In this document: positions 14,154 to 21,120 of the stretch, piece by piece
Position numbering within the stretch: the first letter of the stretch is position 1
How the letters are laid out: each line of letters starts with the position of its first letter
Assembly (NCBI GenBank): GCA_964511405.1
Contig: CAZEFK010000100.1
Location: 1-25,903 of the forward strand
DNA: 25,903 nt
Source of the DNA: CAZEFK01 sp964511405
Lineage (GTDB): Bacteria; Pseudomonadota; Alphaproteobacteria; Elsterales; Elsteraceae
Direction of reading: 5' to 3'
Notes under the pieces: generated by a model
Seen by the model: only the letters and a program-made list of their open reading frames with translations
Databases searched by the model: none
What the model was told of the DNA's origin: nothing
Position numbers and translations under genes: made by a program

Positions 14154-15089
14154 TCACGGGCCGGCGAAGAGCGCCACATAGCGCTGCTGCTCTTCGTTCC
14201 AGCGCACCACCGGCACCGGCTCGTAGAACGGCCTGAAGTCCTCCAGCACCAGATTGGCGCCGCGGGCCAGGCGATCGAACTTGTAGCGCGGGTCGACCGG
14301 CCCCAGCGACCCGTAGCGGCGCAGCACCGCCTTGCACTCGTCGACATAGCGCTGGCGATGGGTGACGCTGAGCTGGTCGCCCGTGCGCCGGAACAGCCCC
14401 AGCGGCACGTCGATCGAAAACAGCTCGGCATGGCGGAAAAAGCGTGACCACAGCTCGAAATCGCCGGCCAGGCGGCAACTGGGGTCGAACCCGCCGCCGG
14501 CGCGGTCCCACAGCGACCGCCGCCAGAAGGTGCTTTCCTGCTGGATGAAGCCGATGCCGTCGGTTTCGTCGGACAGGAGATACAGGCCGCGATAGAAGCC
14601 GGCGCGGGTATAGCCGGGCGACGGATAGGTCGCGGTCGGAATGCCGTCGGCGCTGGTCTCCAGCGGCAGATTGGTGGTGATCCACTCGACCAGCGGGCAG
14701 TCGCGGAAGATCCGGCCGACCAGCCCCAGCGCCCACGGCGCCAGTTGGTCGTCGGCATTGAGCCAGCCCATGATCGGCGCCGTCGTGTGCGCGAAGCCGG
14801 CCGTGACGGCGGCATACTGGCCGCCGTCGGGGGCGCTCTGCCAATGCGCCAGGCGATCGGCGTAGCGCCGGATGATGTCGACCGAGCCGTCGGTCGAGCC
14901 GCCGTCCATGATCACATAGTCGAGGTCGGGATAGCCCTGGCCGAGGATCGACTGGATGGTCGCCTCCAGATAAGGCGCCTTGTTGAACGATGGCGTGACC
15001 ATCGCGATCGCGGGCAGCGGCTCCATGGGCGGCAGCTTGTCGGGCCGGCCGCCGCGGTCGTCAAGGGCCGGCAAGTTGGGCTGGGACAT
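14154..15089 (-). CDS. GT2-family glycosyltransferase
   Basis: This 311-aa cytoplasmic enzyme has an intact GT2 domain: AIAMVTPSFNKAPYLEATI, MDGGSTDGS (61-69), NADD (111-114, the DxD equivalent) and LAGDFELWSRF in the acceptor half. Relatives add sugars to surface polysaccharides. The frame is open to 15155. I choose 15089 because it is the first ATG giving a normal-length N-terminus, but the ATG at 15026, just before the first beta strand, is also plausible. It leads a minus-strand run with the DUF2817 and LprI-like genes. Confidence 0.87.
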   Translation of the reverse strand: MSQPNLPALDDRGGRPDKLPPMEPLPAIAMVTPSFNKAPYLEATIQSILGQGYPDLDYVIMDGGSTDGSVDIIRRYADRLAHWQSAPDGGQYAAVTAGFAHTTAPIMGWLNADDQLAPWALGLVGRIFRDCPLVEWITTNLPLETSADGIPTATYPSPGYTRAGFYRGLYLLSDETDGIGFIQQESTFWRRSLWDRAGGGFDPSCRLAGDFELWSRFFRHAELFSIDVPLGLFRRTGDQLSVTHRQRYVDECKAVLRRYGSLGPVDPRYKFDRLARGANLVLEDFRPFYEPVPVVRWNEEQQRYVALFAGP

Positions 15090-15143
15090 GATCCGGGACG
15101 GTATCGTTGTCGCCACAGACCCCGTCACAGCCCGGGAAGCATC

Positions 15144-15368
15144 ATGGACGAGCAAACTCTTGCCGCTGTCACGCCGGGCATCCCGCCCGAAGTCCCGCCA
15201 CCGCCGCTGCCGATCCCCAACGACCCCGATCTGCCGCCCTTGCCGATCCCGCCCGAGCTGCCGCCCGACGAGCCAATCACGCCCTCGACGCCGCCGACCT
15301 CTGCGCCGGCTCGGCCGGCGCCTCCTCGGCCATCCAGCGCAGCGCCAAGGTCACCAGGATCGGTTTGA
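15144..15368 (+). CDS. Small proline-rich ORF (uncertain)
   Basis: This 74-residue ORF has GGGAAG just upstream of its ATG. Residues 13-50 are dominated by PP and PxP units (VPPPPLPIP, LPPLPIPPELPPDEP) with regular acidic residues, as in small proline-rich proteins of alphaproteobacteria. It should be disordered or form polyproline-II helix. The last 30 codons overlap, on the opposite strand, the end of a helix-turn-helix gene, and this portion has an ordinary shadow-like Ala/Arg/Pro composition. The real product may therefore be shorter, or a sequencing frameshift may lie near 15280. Confidence 0.4.
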   Translation: MDEQTLAAVTPGIPPEVPPPPLPIPNDPDLPPLPIPPELPPDEPITPSTPPTSAPARPAPPRPSSAAPRSPGSV

Positions 15369-15486
15369 CGCCCAAGGCATCGGCGATCTCAGCCGACGAC
15401 GGCGTATGGCGGCGCTGCGGCAGGGCGTCGAGATAGGCGCTGACGCGCTCGACGAGCTGCGCGGTCCCGAGAGGTCTCTTGGCCAT
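15277..15486 (-). CDS. Small helix-turn-helix protein
   Basis: This 69-aa protein starts at the ATG at 15486, with AAAGG 8 nt upstream. Residues ~10-24 form one helix, and SSAEIADALGVKPILVTLALRWM (30-52, split here by position) has the alternating helix-turn-helix look of a small winged-helix regulator. The tail is Ala/Glu-rich. I recognise no named family. Its last 92 bp overlap the proline-rich ORF on the other strand. Confidence 0.55.
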   Translation of the reverse strand: MAKRPLGTAQLVERVSAYLDALPQRRHTPSSAEIADALGVKPILVTLALRWMAEEAPAEPAQRSAASRA

Positions 15487-15605
15487 GGCCGCCGCCTTTC
15501 TTCTGACCGTTCGAGTGTAGGCCCGGTTCGGCGAGCCCACCTACCTGCTGATACTGCATGGCAGGCCCGCGCCATGCTGGGAGGCCCCGCGGCGAAACCG
15601 CGCTC

Positions 15606-16301
15606 CTACGCCCGGGAGCGCGCCACCGACCGCAGGTCGTCGGCGAGCAAGCGCTCGATCAGCTCGGTAACGCCGGCGCCTTCGGCACCCTCGGTGACCC
15701 AGTCGGCCTCCGCCTTCAGCATCGGCAGGGCATTGGCCACGGCGACCCCGCACCCGCACTGCGCCAGCAGCGCGTGGTCGTTCTCGGCATCGCCCACCGC
15801 CACGACATGGCGCGGCGACAATTCGAGGTCGGCCAGCGCGGCGGCGAGGCCGGTGGCCTTGTTGACACCCGGCGGCAGCACCATGACCGAGCCCTTGTTG
15901 AAAATGATCTGGTGCTCCAGGCCGAACTCGCGGATCGCCTCCAGCACGTAGGTTTCGTGCGGCGTCGTGGTCGCGACGATGACCTCGCCCACCGACAAGG
16001 GCTCGATCTGGGCGGCGCGCAGCCGCTGGACGAAGGCGGCCGGCGGCGGATCGGCCAGACGCACGGTCTCGCCGGTCGCCGGCCGGTGCAGGACGGCGCC
16101 GTTCTCGGCGACGATGCGGTCGAACAGCTCGAAAAGGGGCATGACGCCGGCCAGGTCGCCGAGCTCGCGCCCGGTCACCAGCAGCGCCTTGCGCCCGGAC
16201 GCCCGCAACCGCTCCAGCGCCGCGCGCGTCGCCGGTGCCAGCCGGCCATCGGTGGCGGCCGTGCCGTCATAGTCGGTGGCCAGCGCCAGAAAGGTCATCA
16301 T
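15606..16301 (-). CDS. HAD-superfamily (Cof/IIB type) phosphatase
   Basis: This 231-aa enzyme has all HAD motifs: DYDGT with Asp10 and Asp12, VTGR (42-45), the Lys in NKATG (147-151) and GDAENDHALL (170-179). The large insert between motifs II and III is the IIB cap found in sucrose-phosphate, mannosyl-3-phosphoglycerate and Cof-type phosphatases. The substrate is not predictable. Two adjacent Met codons give alternative starts at 16301 and 16298. The start is 1 bp from the stop of the flavoprotein gene, so it is the last gene of the polyketide operon, perhaps removing a phosphate from a precursor or product. Confidence 0.85.
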   Translation of the reverse strand: MMTFLALATDYDGTAATDGRLAPATRAALERLRASGRKALLVTGRELGDLAGVMPLFELFDRIVAENGAVLHRPATGETVRLADPPPAAFVQRLRAAQIEPLSVGEVIVATTTPHETYVLEAIREFGLEHQIIFNKGSVMVLPPGVNKATGLAAALADLELSPRHVVAVGDAENDHALLAQCGCGVAVANALPMLKAEADWVTEGAEGAGVTELIERLLADDLRSVARSRA

Positions 16302-16302
16302 C

Positions 16303-17415
16303 TTACCAGGGGAACGCCCCAGACTGCCGGATGGTGCCCGGCACGCGCGTTGCGCCGGCCAGCACCGACAGCAAGCCCGGTACCGGTCCGGCCACGTGCA
16401 CTATGGCCTGGCGGCCGAGCCGCGAGCCGGCCAGGGCCGCCAGCAGCTGCGCCACCGCCATGGGGCGCCGGACGGCGTCGGCGATGGTGCACTGGATGTG
16501 CTCGGCCGGCCAGGCATCGAGCAGCCCCAAGGCGGCGATCCGGCCGCTGAGCAGCGCGATCGCCAGCCCGTCGCCGGTAAAGGACGGGATGACCGCCGCC
16601 TGGTCGCCGACGCACACCAGGCCGGGCGCCGGGGCATGGCGGCGAACATGGCCATAGGGCATCCCCGCCACCGCCAGCGGCCGCGCATGGACCGCCGGCG
16701 CCAGCAGCGCGTCGGCCAGGGCCGGCGCCGCAAGGGCGATCTCGGCGAGCAGCCCGGGCCATGACCGTCCCAGCGCCGCGAACCGCGTGGCCGATACCGT
16801 CAGGCACAGATTGACCCGGCCGTCCTCCACCGGCTGCAGCCCGGCATAGCCGCCGCGGAACGGCAGCAGCGCCACGGCGCCGGCGAGCGGCGGCCGGGCC
16901 GCATCCGCCAGATGGCTCTTGAAGGCGATCATCGGGGTGCGGCGGGGCCGCGGGAAGCCGGGCAAATCATGCTTCCCGGTGGCCAGGATCACGGCATCCG
17001 CCAGGATCGTCCGGCCATCGGCCAGCTCGGCGCGCCAGCCTTGGCCGGTCGACGCCAGGCGCCGGACCGCGACACCGCGCCTGATCTCGGCGCCGACCTC
17101 GGCCGCCCGGGCCAGCAGCGCCTGGTCCAGGCATCGCCGACTGAGCCCCCAGGCGGCAAAGGGCAACCGCGCCGCCGCGATCCGGCCGCCGCCGCCCAGC
17201 AGCACGCGGTCGAGGCGCGGGGCCGCAAACCGATCGGGCGCGATGCCCAACTCGGCCAGCAACTGGGCGGTGTCGGCGCTGACGAACTCGCCGCAGACCG
17301 AATCGTGAGCGCCGGCGGTGCGCTCGACCAGCGTCACGGCACGGCCGGCCGCGGCCAGGCGACAAGCGGCGGCGGCGCCGGCCGGGCCACCGCCGATCAC
17401 CAGCACCGGCGTCAT
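16303..17415 (-). CDS. FAD-dependent oxidoreductase, geranylgeranyl-reductase-like
   Basis: This 370-aa flavoprotein belongs to the para-hydroxybenzoate-hydroxylase/geranylgeranyl-reductase fold. The dinucleotide motif VIGGGPAGAAAA lies at 6-17. The family's second motif is seen as ILATGKHD (143-150), and the FAD-ribityl motif as GDQAAVIPSFTGDG (270-283). It could reduce an isoprenoid or alkenyl chain, or hydroxylate an aromatic ring. Its ATG overlaps the methyltransferase stop by 4 bp (ATGA). In Streptomyces the srs operon pairs a type III polyketide synthase with a methyltransferase and a flavin hydroxylase, so ring oxidation is the better-supported guess. Confidence 0.85.
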   Translation of the reverse strand: MTPVLVIGGGPAGAAAACRLAAAGRAVTLVERTAGAHDSVCGEFVSADTAQLLAELGIAPDRFAAPRLDRVLLGGGGRIAAARLPFAAWGLSRRCLDQALLARAAEVGAEIRRGVAVRRLASTGQGWRAELADGRTILADAVILATGKHDLPGFPRPRRTPMIAFKSHLADAARPPLAGAVALLPFRGGYAGLQPVEDGRVNLCLTVSATRFAALGRSWPGLLAEIALAAPALADALLAPAVHARPLAVAGMPYGHVRRHAPAPGLVCVGDQAAVIPSFTGDGLAIALLSGRIAALGLLDAWPAEHIQCTIADAVRRPMAVAQLLAALAGSRLGRQAIVHVAGPVPGLLSVLAGATRVPGTIRQSGAFPW

Positions 17416-18131
17416 GCCGCGCCGCCGCTGACCGCGAACCGGAACGGCAGGTGCCAGCGGATACGGCCGGCGACGCCGGCCTCGGCCAGCCGCCGGCGCC
17501 ACTCGGCGGCGGTCAGGGCCCGGGCCACCGACACAGGCGCATCGTGCCGGCACACCGGATGGCAGCCGAACACCCAACCGCCCAGCCGGGCGCCATGATA
17601 GGCGAGCCAGTGGCGATGGAGGTCGTTGACCAGCCAGCCGACGGTGGCGTGGCCGTCCATCCAGGCGAGAAACCCGACCAGCTCGGCATCGGTCAGGTGA
17701 TGGGCGACGAGCGCGCTGATCACCAAGTCGAAGCGCTCGGCGCCAAGGTCGGTCAGGTCGGCGGTCCGCCACGCGATCGCAAGGTCCGGCGGCGTCGCGG
17801 CAGCGGCGACCCGGACCGCCCAGGGGTGGCGGTCGATGCCCACCAGCTCCAGGTCGGCGCCCTTGGCCCGGCCCCAGACCGCAATGCGCCGCAGCATGTC
17901 GCCCTGGCCGAACCCGACATCGAGCAAGCGGAGGCGCTGATGCCGCCCGCGGCCGACCACGCCGGCCAGCCAGCGCAGCGTCGGCCGATAGCCGAAGCTC
18001 AGGCGGTTGATGCGCGCGAGGTCGGTCAGCACCGCCCGGTACGCGTCGAAGGGCAGCGCCGGATCGTCCATGCGCTCGGCCGCCGGGCTGCGGCGCCGGC
18101 CGTCGAAGGGCGGCAGCGCCCCGGCGGTCAT
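17412..18131 (-). CDS. Class I SAM-dependent methyltransferase
   Basis: This 239-aa protein has SAM-binding motif I at LLDVGFGQGDM (69-79), the acidic end of strand 2 at LVGID (96-100), and FDLVISALVAHHL as the motif IV region. It overlaps both neighbours in the 4-bp ATGA manner, so its expression is coupled to the polyketide synthase before it and the flavoprotein after it. The likely role is O- or C-methylation of the polyketide product; which atom is methylated cannot be read from the sequence. Confidence 0.87.
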   Translation of the reverse strand: MTAGALPPFDGRRRSPAAERMDDPALPFDAYRAVLTDLARINRLSFGYRPTLRWLAGVVGRGRHQRLRLLDVGFGQGDMLRRIAVWGRAKGADLELVGIDRHPWAVRVAAAATPPDLAIAWRTADLTDLGAERFDLVISALVAHHLTDAELVGFLAWMDGHATVGWLVNDLHRHWLAYHGARLGGWVFGCHPVCRHDAPVSVARALTAAEWRRRLAEAGVAGRIRWHLPFRFAVSGGAA

Positions 18132-19195
18132 CGGCCCGCCACCCGGAACATCATGCCTTCGGCGCTCAGTCCCGGCCCGAACGCCATGGCGCAACCGATC
18201 TCGCCGGACTCAGCCTCGGCCAGCACGTCGCGCAGCACGAACATGACCGACGGCGACGACATGTTGCCGAACCGGCGCAACACGCTGCGCGAGGTCGCCA
18301 AGTCTGCTTCGGCCAGGCCCAGCCCCTCCGCCACCGCATCAAGCACCGTGCGCCCGCCGGGATGGATCGCCCAGCGCTGCACATCGGCTGCCGGCCGGCC
18401 GTCCAACAAGGCCTCGCCGCCGCGCGCCAGCCCCTGGCGAATGGCGCCCGGCACCGCGCCGCTCAGATGCATGTCGAAGCCCGAGCCGCCGATACGCCAC
18501 GTGATGAGGTCGTCGCTGCCGTCCAGGACCAGGTTGCGGAACCCGGTCAGCTCCAGGCCGGACGGCTCGGCCGAGACCAGGCAGGCGGCGCAGCCGTCGG
18601 CGAAGATCAGGAAAGACAGCACGTCTTCCAGCGCCGCCGTCTCCTGCAGATGCAAGGTGCACAACTCCAGGTTCACCATCAGGACCCGCGCCCGCGGCTC
18701 GGCCCGCACCACGTGGCGGGCGAGCTTCAGCGCCGTGATCGCCGCCTGGCAGCCCATGAACCCGATCACGGTCCGCTCGACTGCGGCGGACAGGCCGAGA
18801 TGGCGCGCGATCTCCAGGTCGAGGCCCGGCGCATAGAGGCCGGTGCAGGTGCTCACGAGCACATGGCTGATCGGCTCGGCCACCCGGTCGGGGGCCAAGG
18901 CATCGAGCGCCGCCGCCGCCAGGCGGGGCGCCTGCGCCTGGAACAGCCGCATGCGCCCGGCGGTATCGGGAAAGCGGCCGGGCCGGAACAGGCCCTCGGC
19001 GTCCAAGCGGTCCGGATCCGGCGCCGGCGTCACGACCGAATAGCGGTGGTCGATCTGGGCGCGCTCGGCCATGCGCCGGAACAGGCGCTCGGCGCGCGGA
19101 TCGGCCAGCAGGCGGGGCGCGTAGTCCACGAACTTCCGGTGCACGTCATGAGGCGGCACGGCCGTGGCGATTCGGTTGATGAAGGCGGCGGTCAT
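18128..19195 (-). CDS. Type III polyketide synthase (chalcone-synthase-like)
   Basis: This 355-aa enzyme condenses an acyl-CoA or acyl-ACP starter with malonyl units and cyclises the chain. The catalytic triad is present: Cys149 in GFMGCQAA, His278 in WAIHPGG and Asn311 in FGNMSSPS. The closing AFGPGLSAEG (338-347) is the family signature. STCTGLYAPG (115-124) precedes the active-site helix. The start at 19195 has a strong CAGGAGG ribosome site; a longer frame to 19234 lacks one. As the first gene of the operon it sets the pathway. Bacterial relatives make alkylresorcinols, alkylpyrones or tetrahydroxynaphthalene, and a lipid starter is the best guess here. Confidence 0.93.
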   Translation of the reverse strand: MTAAFINRIATAVPPHDVHRKFVDYAPRLLADPRAERLFRRMAERAQIDHRYSVVTPAPDPDRLDAEGLFRPGRFPDTAGRMRLFQAQAPRLAAAALDALAPDRVAEPISHVLVSTCTGLYAPGLDLEIARHLGLSAAVERTVIGFMGCQAAITALKLARHVVRAEPRARVLMVNLELCTLHLQETAALEDVLSFLIFADGCAACLVSAEPSGLELTGFRNLVLDGSDDLITWRIGGSGFDMHLSGAVPGAIRQGLARGGEALLDGRPAADVQRWAIHPGGRTVLDAVAEGLGLAEADLATSRSVLRRFGNMSSPSVMFVLRDVLAEAESGEIGCAMAFGPGLSAEGMMFRVAGR

Positions 19196-19512
19196 CCGGC
19201 CTCCTGTAGGTCGCCCCCCGGTGATTCGCGGCAACCGGCGTTGGGGTCACGCCCAGCCCATCGCTGGACCTACTCTTGATCGATCGATTTTCGAACCAAC
19301 TCCCTCGCAGATTGCCGATTCCTAATCCATCCGACGGAGCAACTGCGCTTAAATTGCAACAGAAATGCCCGGTCTTTCATTTCGCGAACATTTGCGCCGG
19401 AACAGTCATTGCCGCGCGCCGGCGATCAGGCACTCTAGATGTGCGGACCGGCCGCCTGCGCCGGTCCGCGGGCGCGACCCGGGCAGGCTGACTTCCGATG
19501 GGGTGATCTCCG
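19196..19512. other. 317-bp leader region between the polyketide operon and a small ORF
   Basis: This stretch separates two divergent starts and should contain promoters for both. The part at 19275-19400 is AT-richer than its surroundings, with an overlapping cgat run at 19279-19288, but I see no clear -35/-10 pair. A 10-bp hairpin lies at 19443-19469, upstream of the small ORF. No coding frame here is convincing. Confidence 0.5.
19443..19469. other. 10-bp perfect hairpin in the small-ORF leader
   Basis: Arms 19443-19452 (gcggaccggc) and 19460-19469 pair exactly around a 7-nt loop, about 45 bp upstream of the start at 19513. No T-run follows on either strand. It may be a leader RNA structure or a protein-binding site. 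Confidence 0.4.
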
Positions 19513-19707
19513 ATGGTGCTGACGATGATGGTGGTGGCGGCCGGATTGACCTTCAATCCCGCCGAGCCTGCGGCGATGCGGCTCGACCCGGCGGTGGCCC
19601 CGGCGCCACAGGCGCTGGTGGAGACCGTAGCGTTCAAAAAGAAGCGGACGGTGAAAAAGGTGCATGCCAGCCGGCACCCGGTGCGTCCGACGGTCCGGCG
19701 TAGCTGA
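19513..19707 (+). CDS. Small basic protein with hydrophobic N-terminus (uncertain)
   Basis: This 64-residue ORF has ggggtgat as a possible ribosome site. It begins with a short hydrophobic stretch (MVLTMMVVAAGL), has an Ala/Pro-rich middle, and ends in a strongly basic segment (KKKRTVKKVHASRH). The N-terminus is too short for a convincing signal peptide. A 12-bp hairpin 8 bp after the stop, with no other gene it could serve on this strand, supports a real short transcript. The function is unknown. Confidence 0.45.
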   Translation: MVLTMMVVAAGLTFNPAEPAAMRLDPAVAPAPQALVETVAFKKKRTVKKVHASRHPVRPTVRRS

Positions 19708-19715
19708 TCCACTCC

Positions 19716-19745
19716 GCCGCAGGGCGGGCCCAGCCGCCCTGCGGC
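19716..19745 (+). terminator. GC-rich 12-bp hairpin after the small basic ORF
   Basis: Arms 19716-19727 (gccgcagggcgg) and 19734-19745 pair perfectly around a 6-nt loop. No T-tract follows, so it is a terminator candidate by position and stability only. Confidence 0.5.
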
Positions 19746-19815
19746 ACTCCCGACGCGGTTGGCCGCGCCGGGCCGGCCGTGGCATGGTGAGGGCCCACAG
19801 CCGAAGGGCCGAGGC

Positions 19816-20331
19816 ATGTCCGATCACGATCCCCTGGCCAGTCTGCGCTCGGCGCCGGCCTGGCAATCGGCTCACGACGACGTTCCCGAGGAGCCCGGCG
19901 AGCTGAGGCCCGGCGACCCGAGAGAGGAGCGGCCGACCGGGGTCACGCCCCGCTTCGACGGGGCCGATGGCGATGTCCCCAGCTTCGACCAGCTGAAGAC
20001 GCGCTTCGAAGCCGTCATGGTCGCCGAGGCCGAGCGGCGCCAGCAGGCCGATGCCACGGCCGAGCGGCTGTCGCGGCATATCGATCAGATGATGGCCGCG
20101 ATCGAGACCCAGCGCCGCCAATTGGCCGAGGAGCGCGCCCGGGCCGATGCCGCCGAGGCCCGCGCGGTCAGGGCCGAGACCGAAGGCCGCCAGCTCCGGC
20201 GGATGCTGAAGGGCGTGCTCGACTATCTCGACCGCGGCAGCCGCGACCGTCTGGCCGGGCTGGCCAATGCCACCGAGGAGCGGCTCGCCTCCACCACCCG
20301 GCCGCCCTTCCTCAGCAGCGCCGACCGGTAG
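19816..20331 (+). CDS. Coiled-coil protein, unknown function
   Basis: This is a 171-aa soluble protein from the ATG at 19816 (GAGG close upstream); a longer frame to 19759 reads through the leader. The first ~55 residues are acidic and Pro/Gly-rich, probably disordered. Residues ~58-135 form a long charged coiled coil with heptad-like AAE/RAE repeats, followed by a short helix and a polar tail. Such proteins often act as scaffolds or bind partners, but I cannot assign a role. No neighbour on the same strand is close enough to suggest one. Confidence 0.65.
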   Translation: MSDHDPLASLRSAPAWQSAHDDVPEEPGELRPGDPREERPTGVTPRFDGADGDVPSFDQLKTRFEAVMVAEAERRQQADATAERLSRHIDQMMAAIETQRRQLAEERARADAAEARAVRAETEGRQLRRMLKGVLDYLDRGSRDRLAGLANATEERLASTTRPPFLSSADR

Positions 20332-20383
20332 CTGCAGAGGTAAGAGGGGCAAAAGTCCGGGCAGACCCGCCAAGCCCGGCCCT

Positions 20384-20489
20384 CGTCATCCCCGCGAAGG
20401 CGGGGATCCAGTTGGCTCAACGACAATATCAAGCGTGCCAACCGACAGTTTGCCGCAAACGCTGGATCCCCGCTTCCGCGGGGATGACG
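20384..20489. repeat. REP-like inverted repeat pair
   Basis: Two 28-bp arms (20384-20411 and 20462-20489) are inverted copies with two differences, separated by 50 bp. Each arm is itself a small hairpin (atccccgc / gcggggat). This sequence type recurs between genes in many proteobacterial genomes as a REP/BIME-like element. It lies between the ends of two convergent genes, as such elements usually do, and may also help end transcription. Confidence 0.8.
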
Positions 20490-20501
20490 GCGGGGCAACC
20501 G

Positions 20502-21104
20502 CTAGCCGGAGCAGCGTTCCCCGGCCTCGACCGGCAGCGGCAGGCGGTTCTCGCGCGGCGCCAGCGGGCAGACCCAACGCGCCGAGTAGCTGCAGGACGG
20601 GTTGTAGGCGAAATTGAAATCCAGCCAGGTCTTGCCGTCCGCCCCGCCCAGGTCGGCGCCCTTGATAGTATCGAGCAGGTAGCGGCCGCCGCCATAGCTG
20701 GTCCGGCCCGAGGTCGCATCCAGGAACGGCAGGAAGGCGCCGCCGCCATAGCCGGCGATCCAGTAGACCGTCAGCTCGCCGCCGAAGCGCGCCGCGACGC
20801 CGCGCGTGCGGGCGAACGGGACCAGGTCGACGCTGCCGTCCGTTCCGGTATCGACGCGCAGCTGTGATCCCTCGATCCGGTCGAGCCCGACCAGCAGGCG
20901 CGCCGTCGGGTCGTAGTCGAAATAGCGCAAGCCCTGGAAGCGCTCGCGCGCCTCGGGGTCCAGGGCCGATTGCGAATGGCCCCGAAACAGCGTATCGCGC
21001 TCCTCGACCCATCGCTGCCAAGCAGCTTGCGGGCTGTCCGCGGCGGCGACATCGCGATAGAGCGCGGCGACCCGCCGGCGGTAGTCCCACAGCTCGTCAT
21101 ACAT
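20502..21104 (-). CDS. DUF1684 family protein
   Basis: This 200-aa protein matches DUF1684. It has an N-terminal helical part with WRxxRDxLFRxHxQSAL-like spacing (about 30-48), a central beta region with YWIAGYGGGAFLPFLDATSG, and the family's closing block DFNFAYNPSCSYS...WVCPLAP. No signal peptide is visible. The biochemical function of the family is not known to me. The ATG lies only 16 bp from the start of the divergent selO gene, so the two probably share regulation. Confidence 0.85.
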   Translation of the reverse strand: MYDELWDYRRRVAALYRDVAAADSPQAAWQRWVEERDTLFRGHSQSALDPEARERFQGLRYFDYDPTARLLVGLDRIEGSQLRVDTGTDGSVDLVPFARTRGVAARFGGELTVYWIAGYGGGAFLPFLDATSGRTSYGGGRYLLDTIKGADLGGADGKTWLDFNFAYNPSCSYSARWVCPLAPRENRLPLPVEAGERCSG

Positions 21105-21120
21105 TGCGGATCCTCTCCCG

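Noticed and set aside
19206..19273. 7-bp inverted repeat gtaggtc/gacctac upstream of the polyketide operon
   Set aside because: The arms are short and 54 bp apart, which is expected by chance.
20223..20617. Frames of 91 and 116 codons across the REP element
   Set aside because: The HPREGGDP / LDPRFRGDD type peptides are the usual false translation of this repeat.
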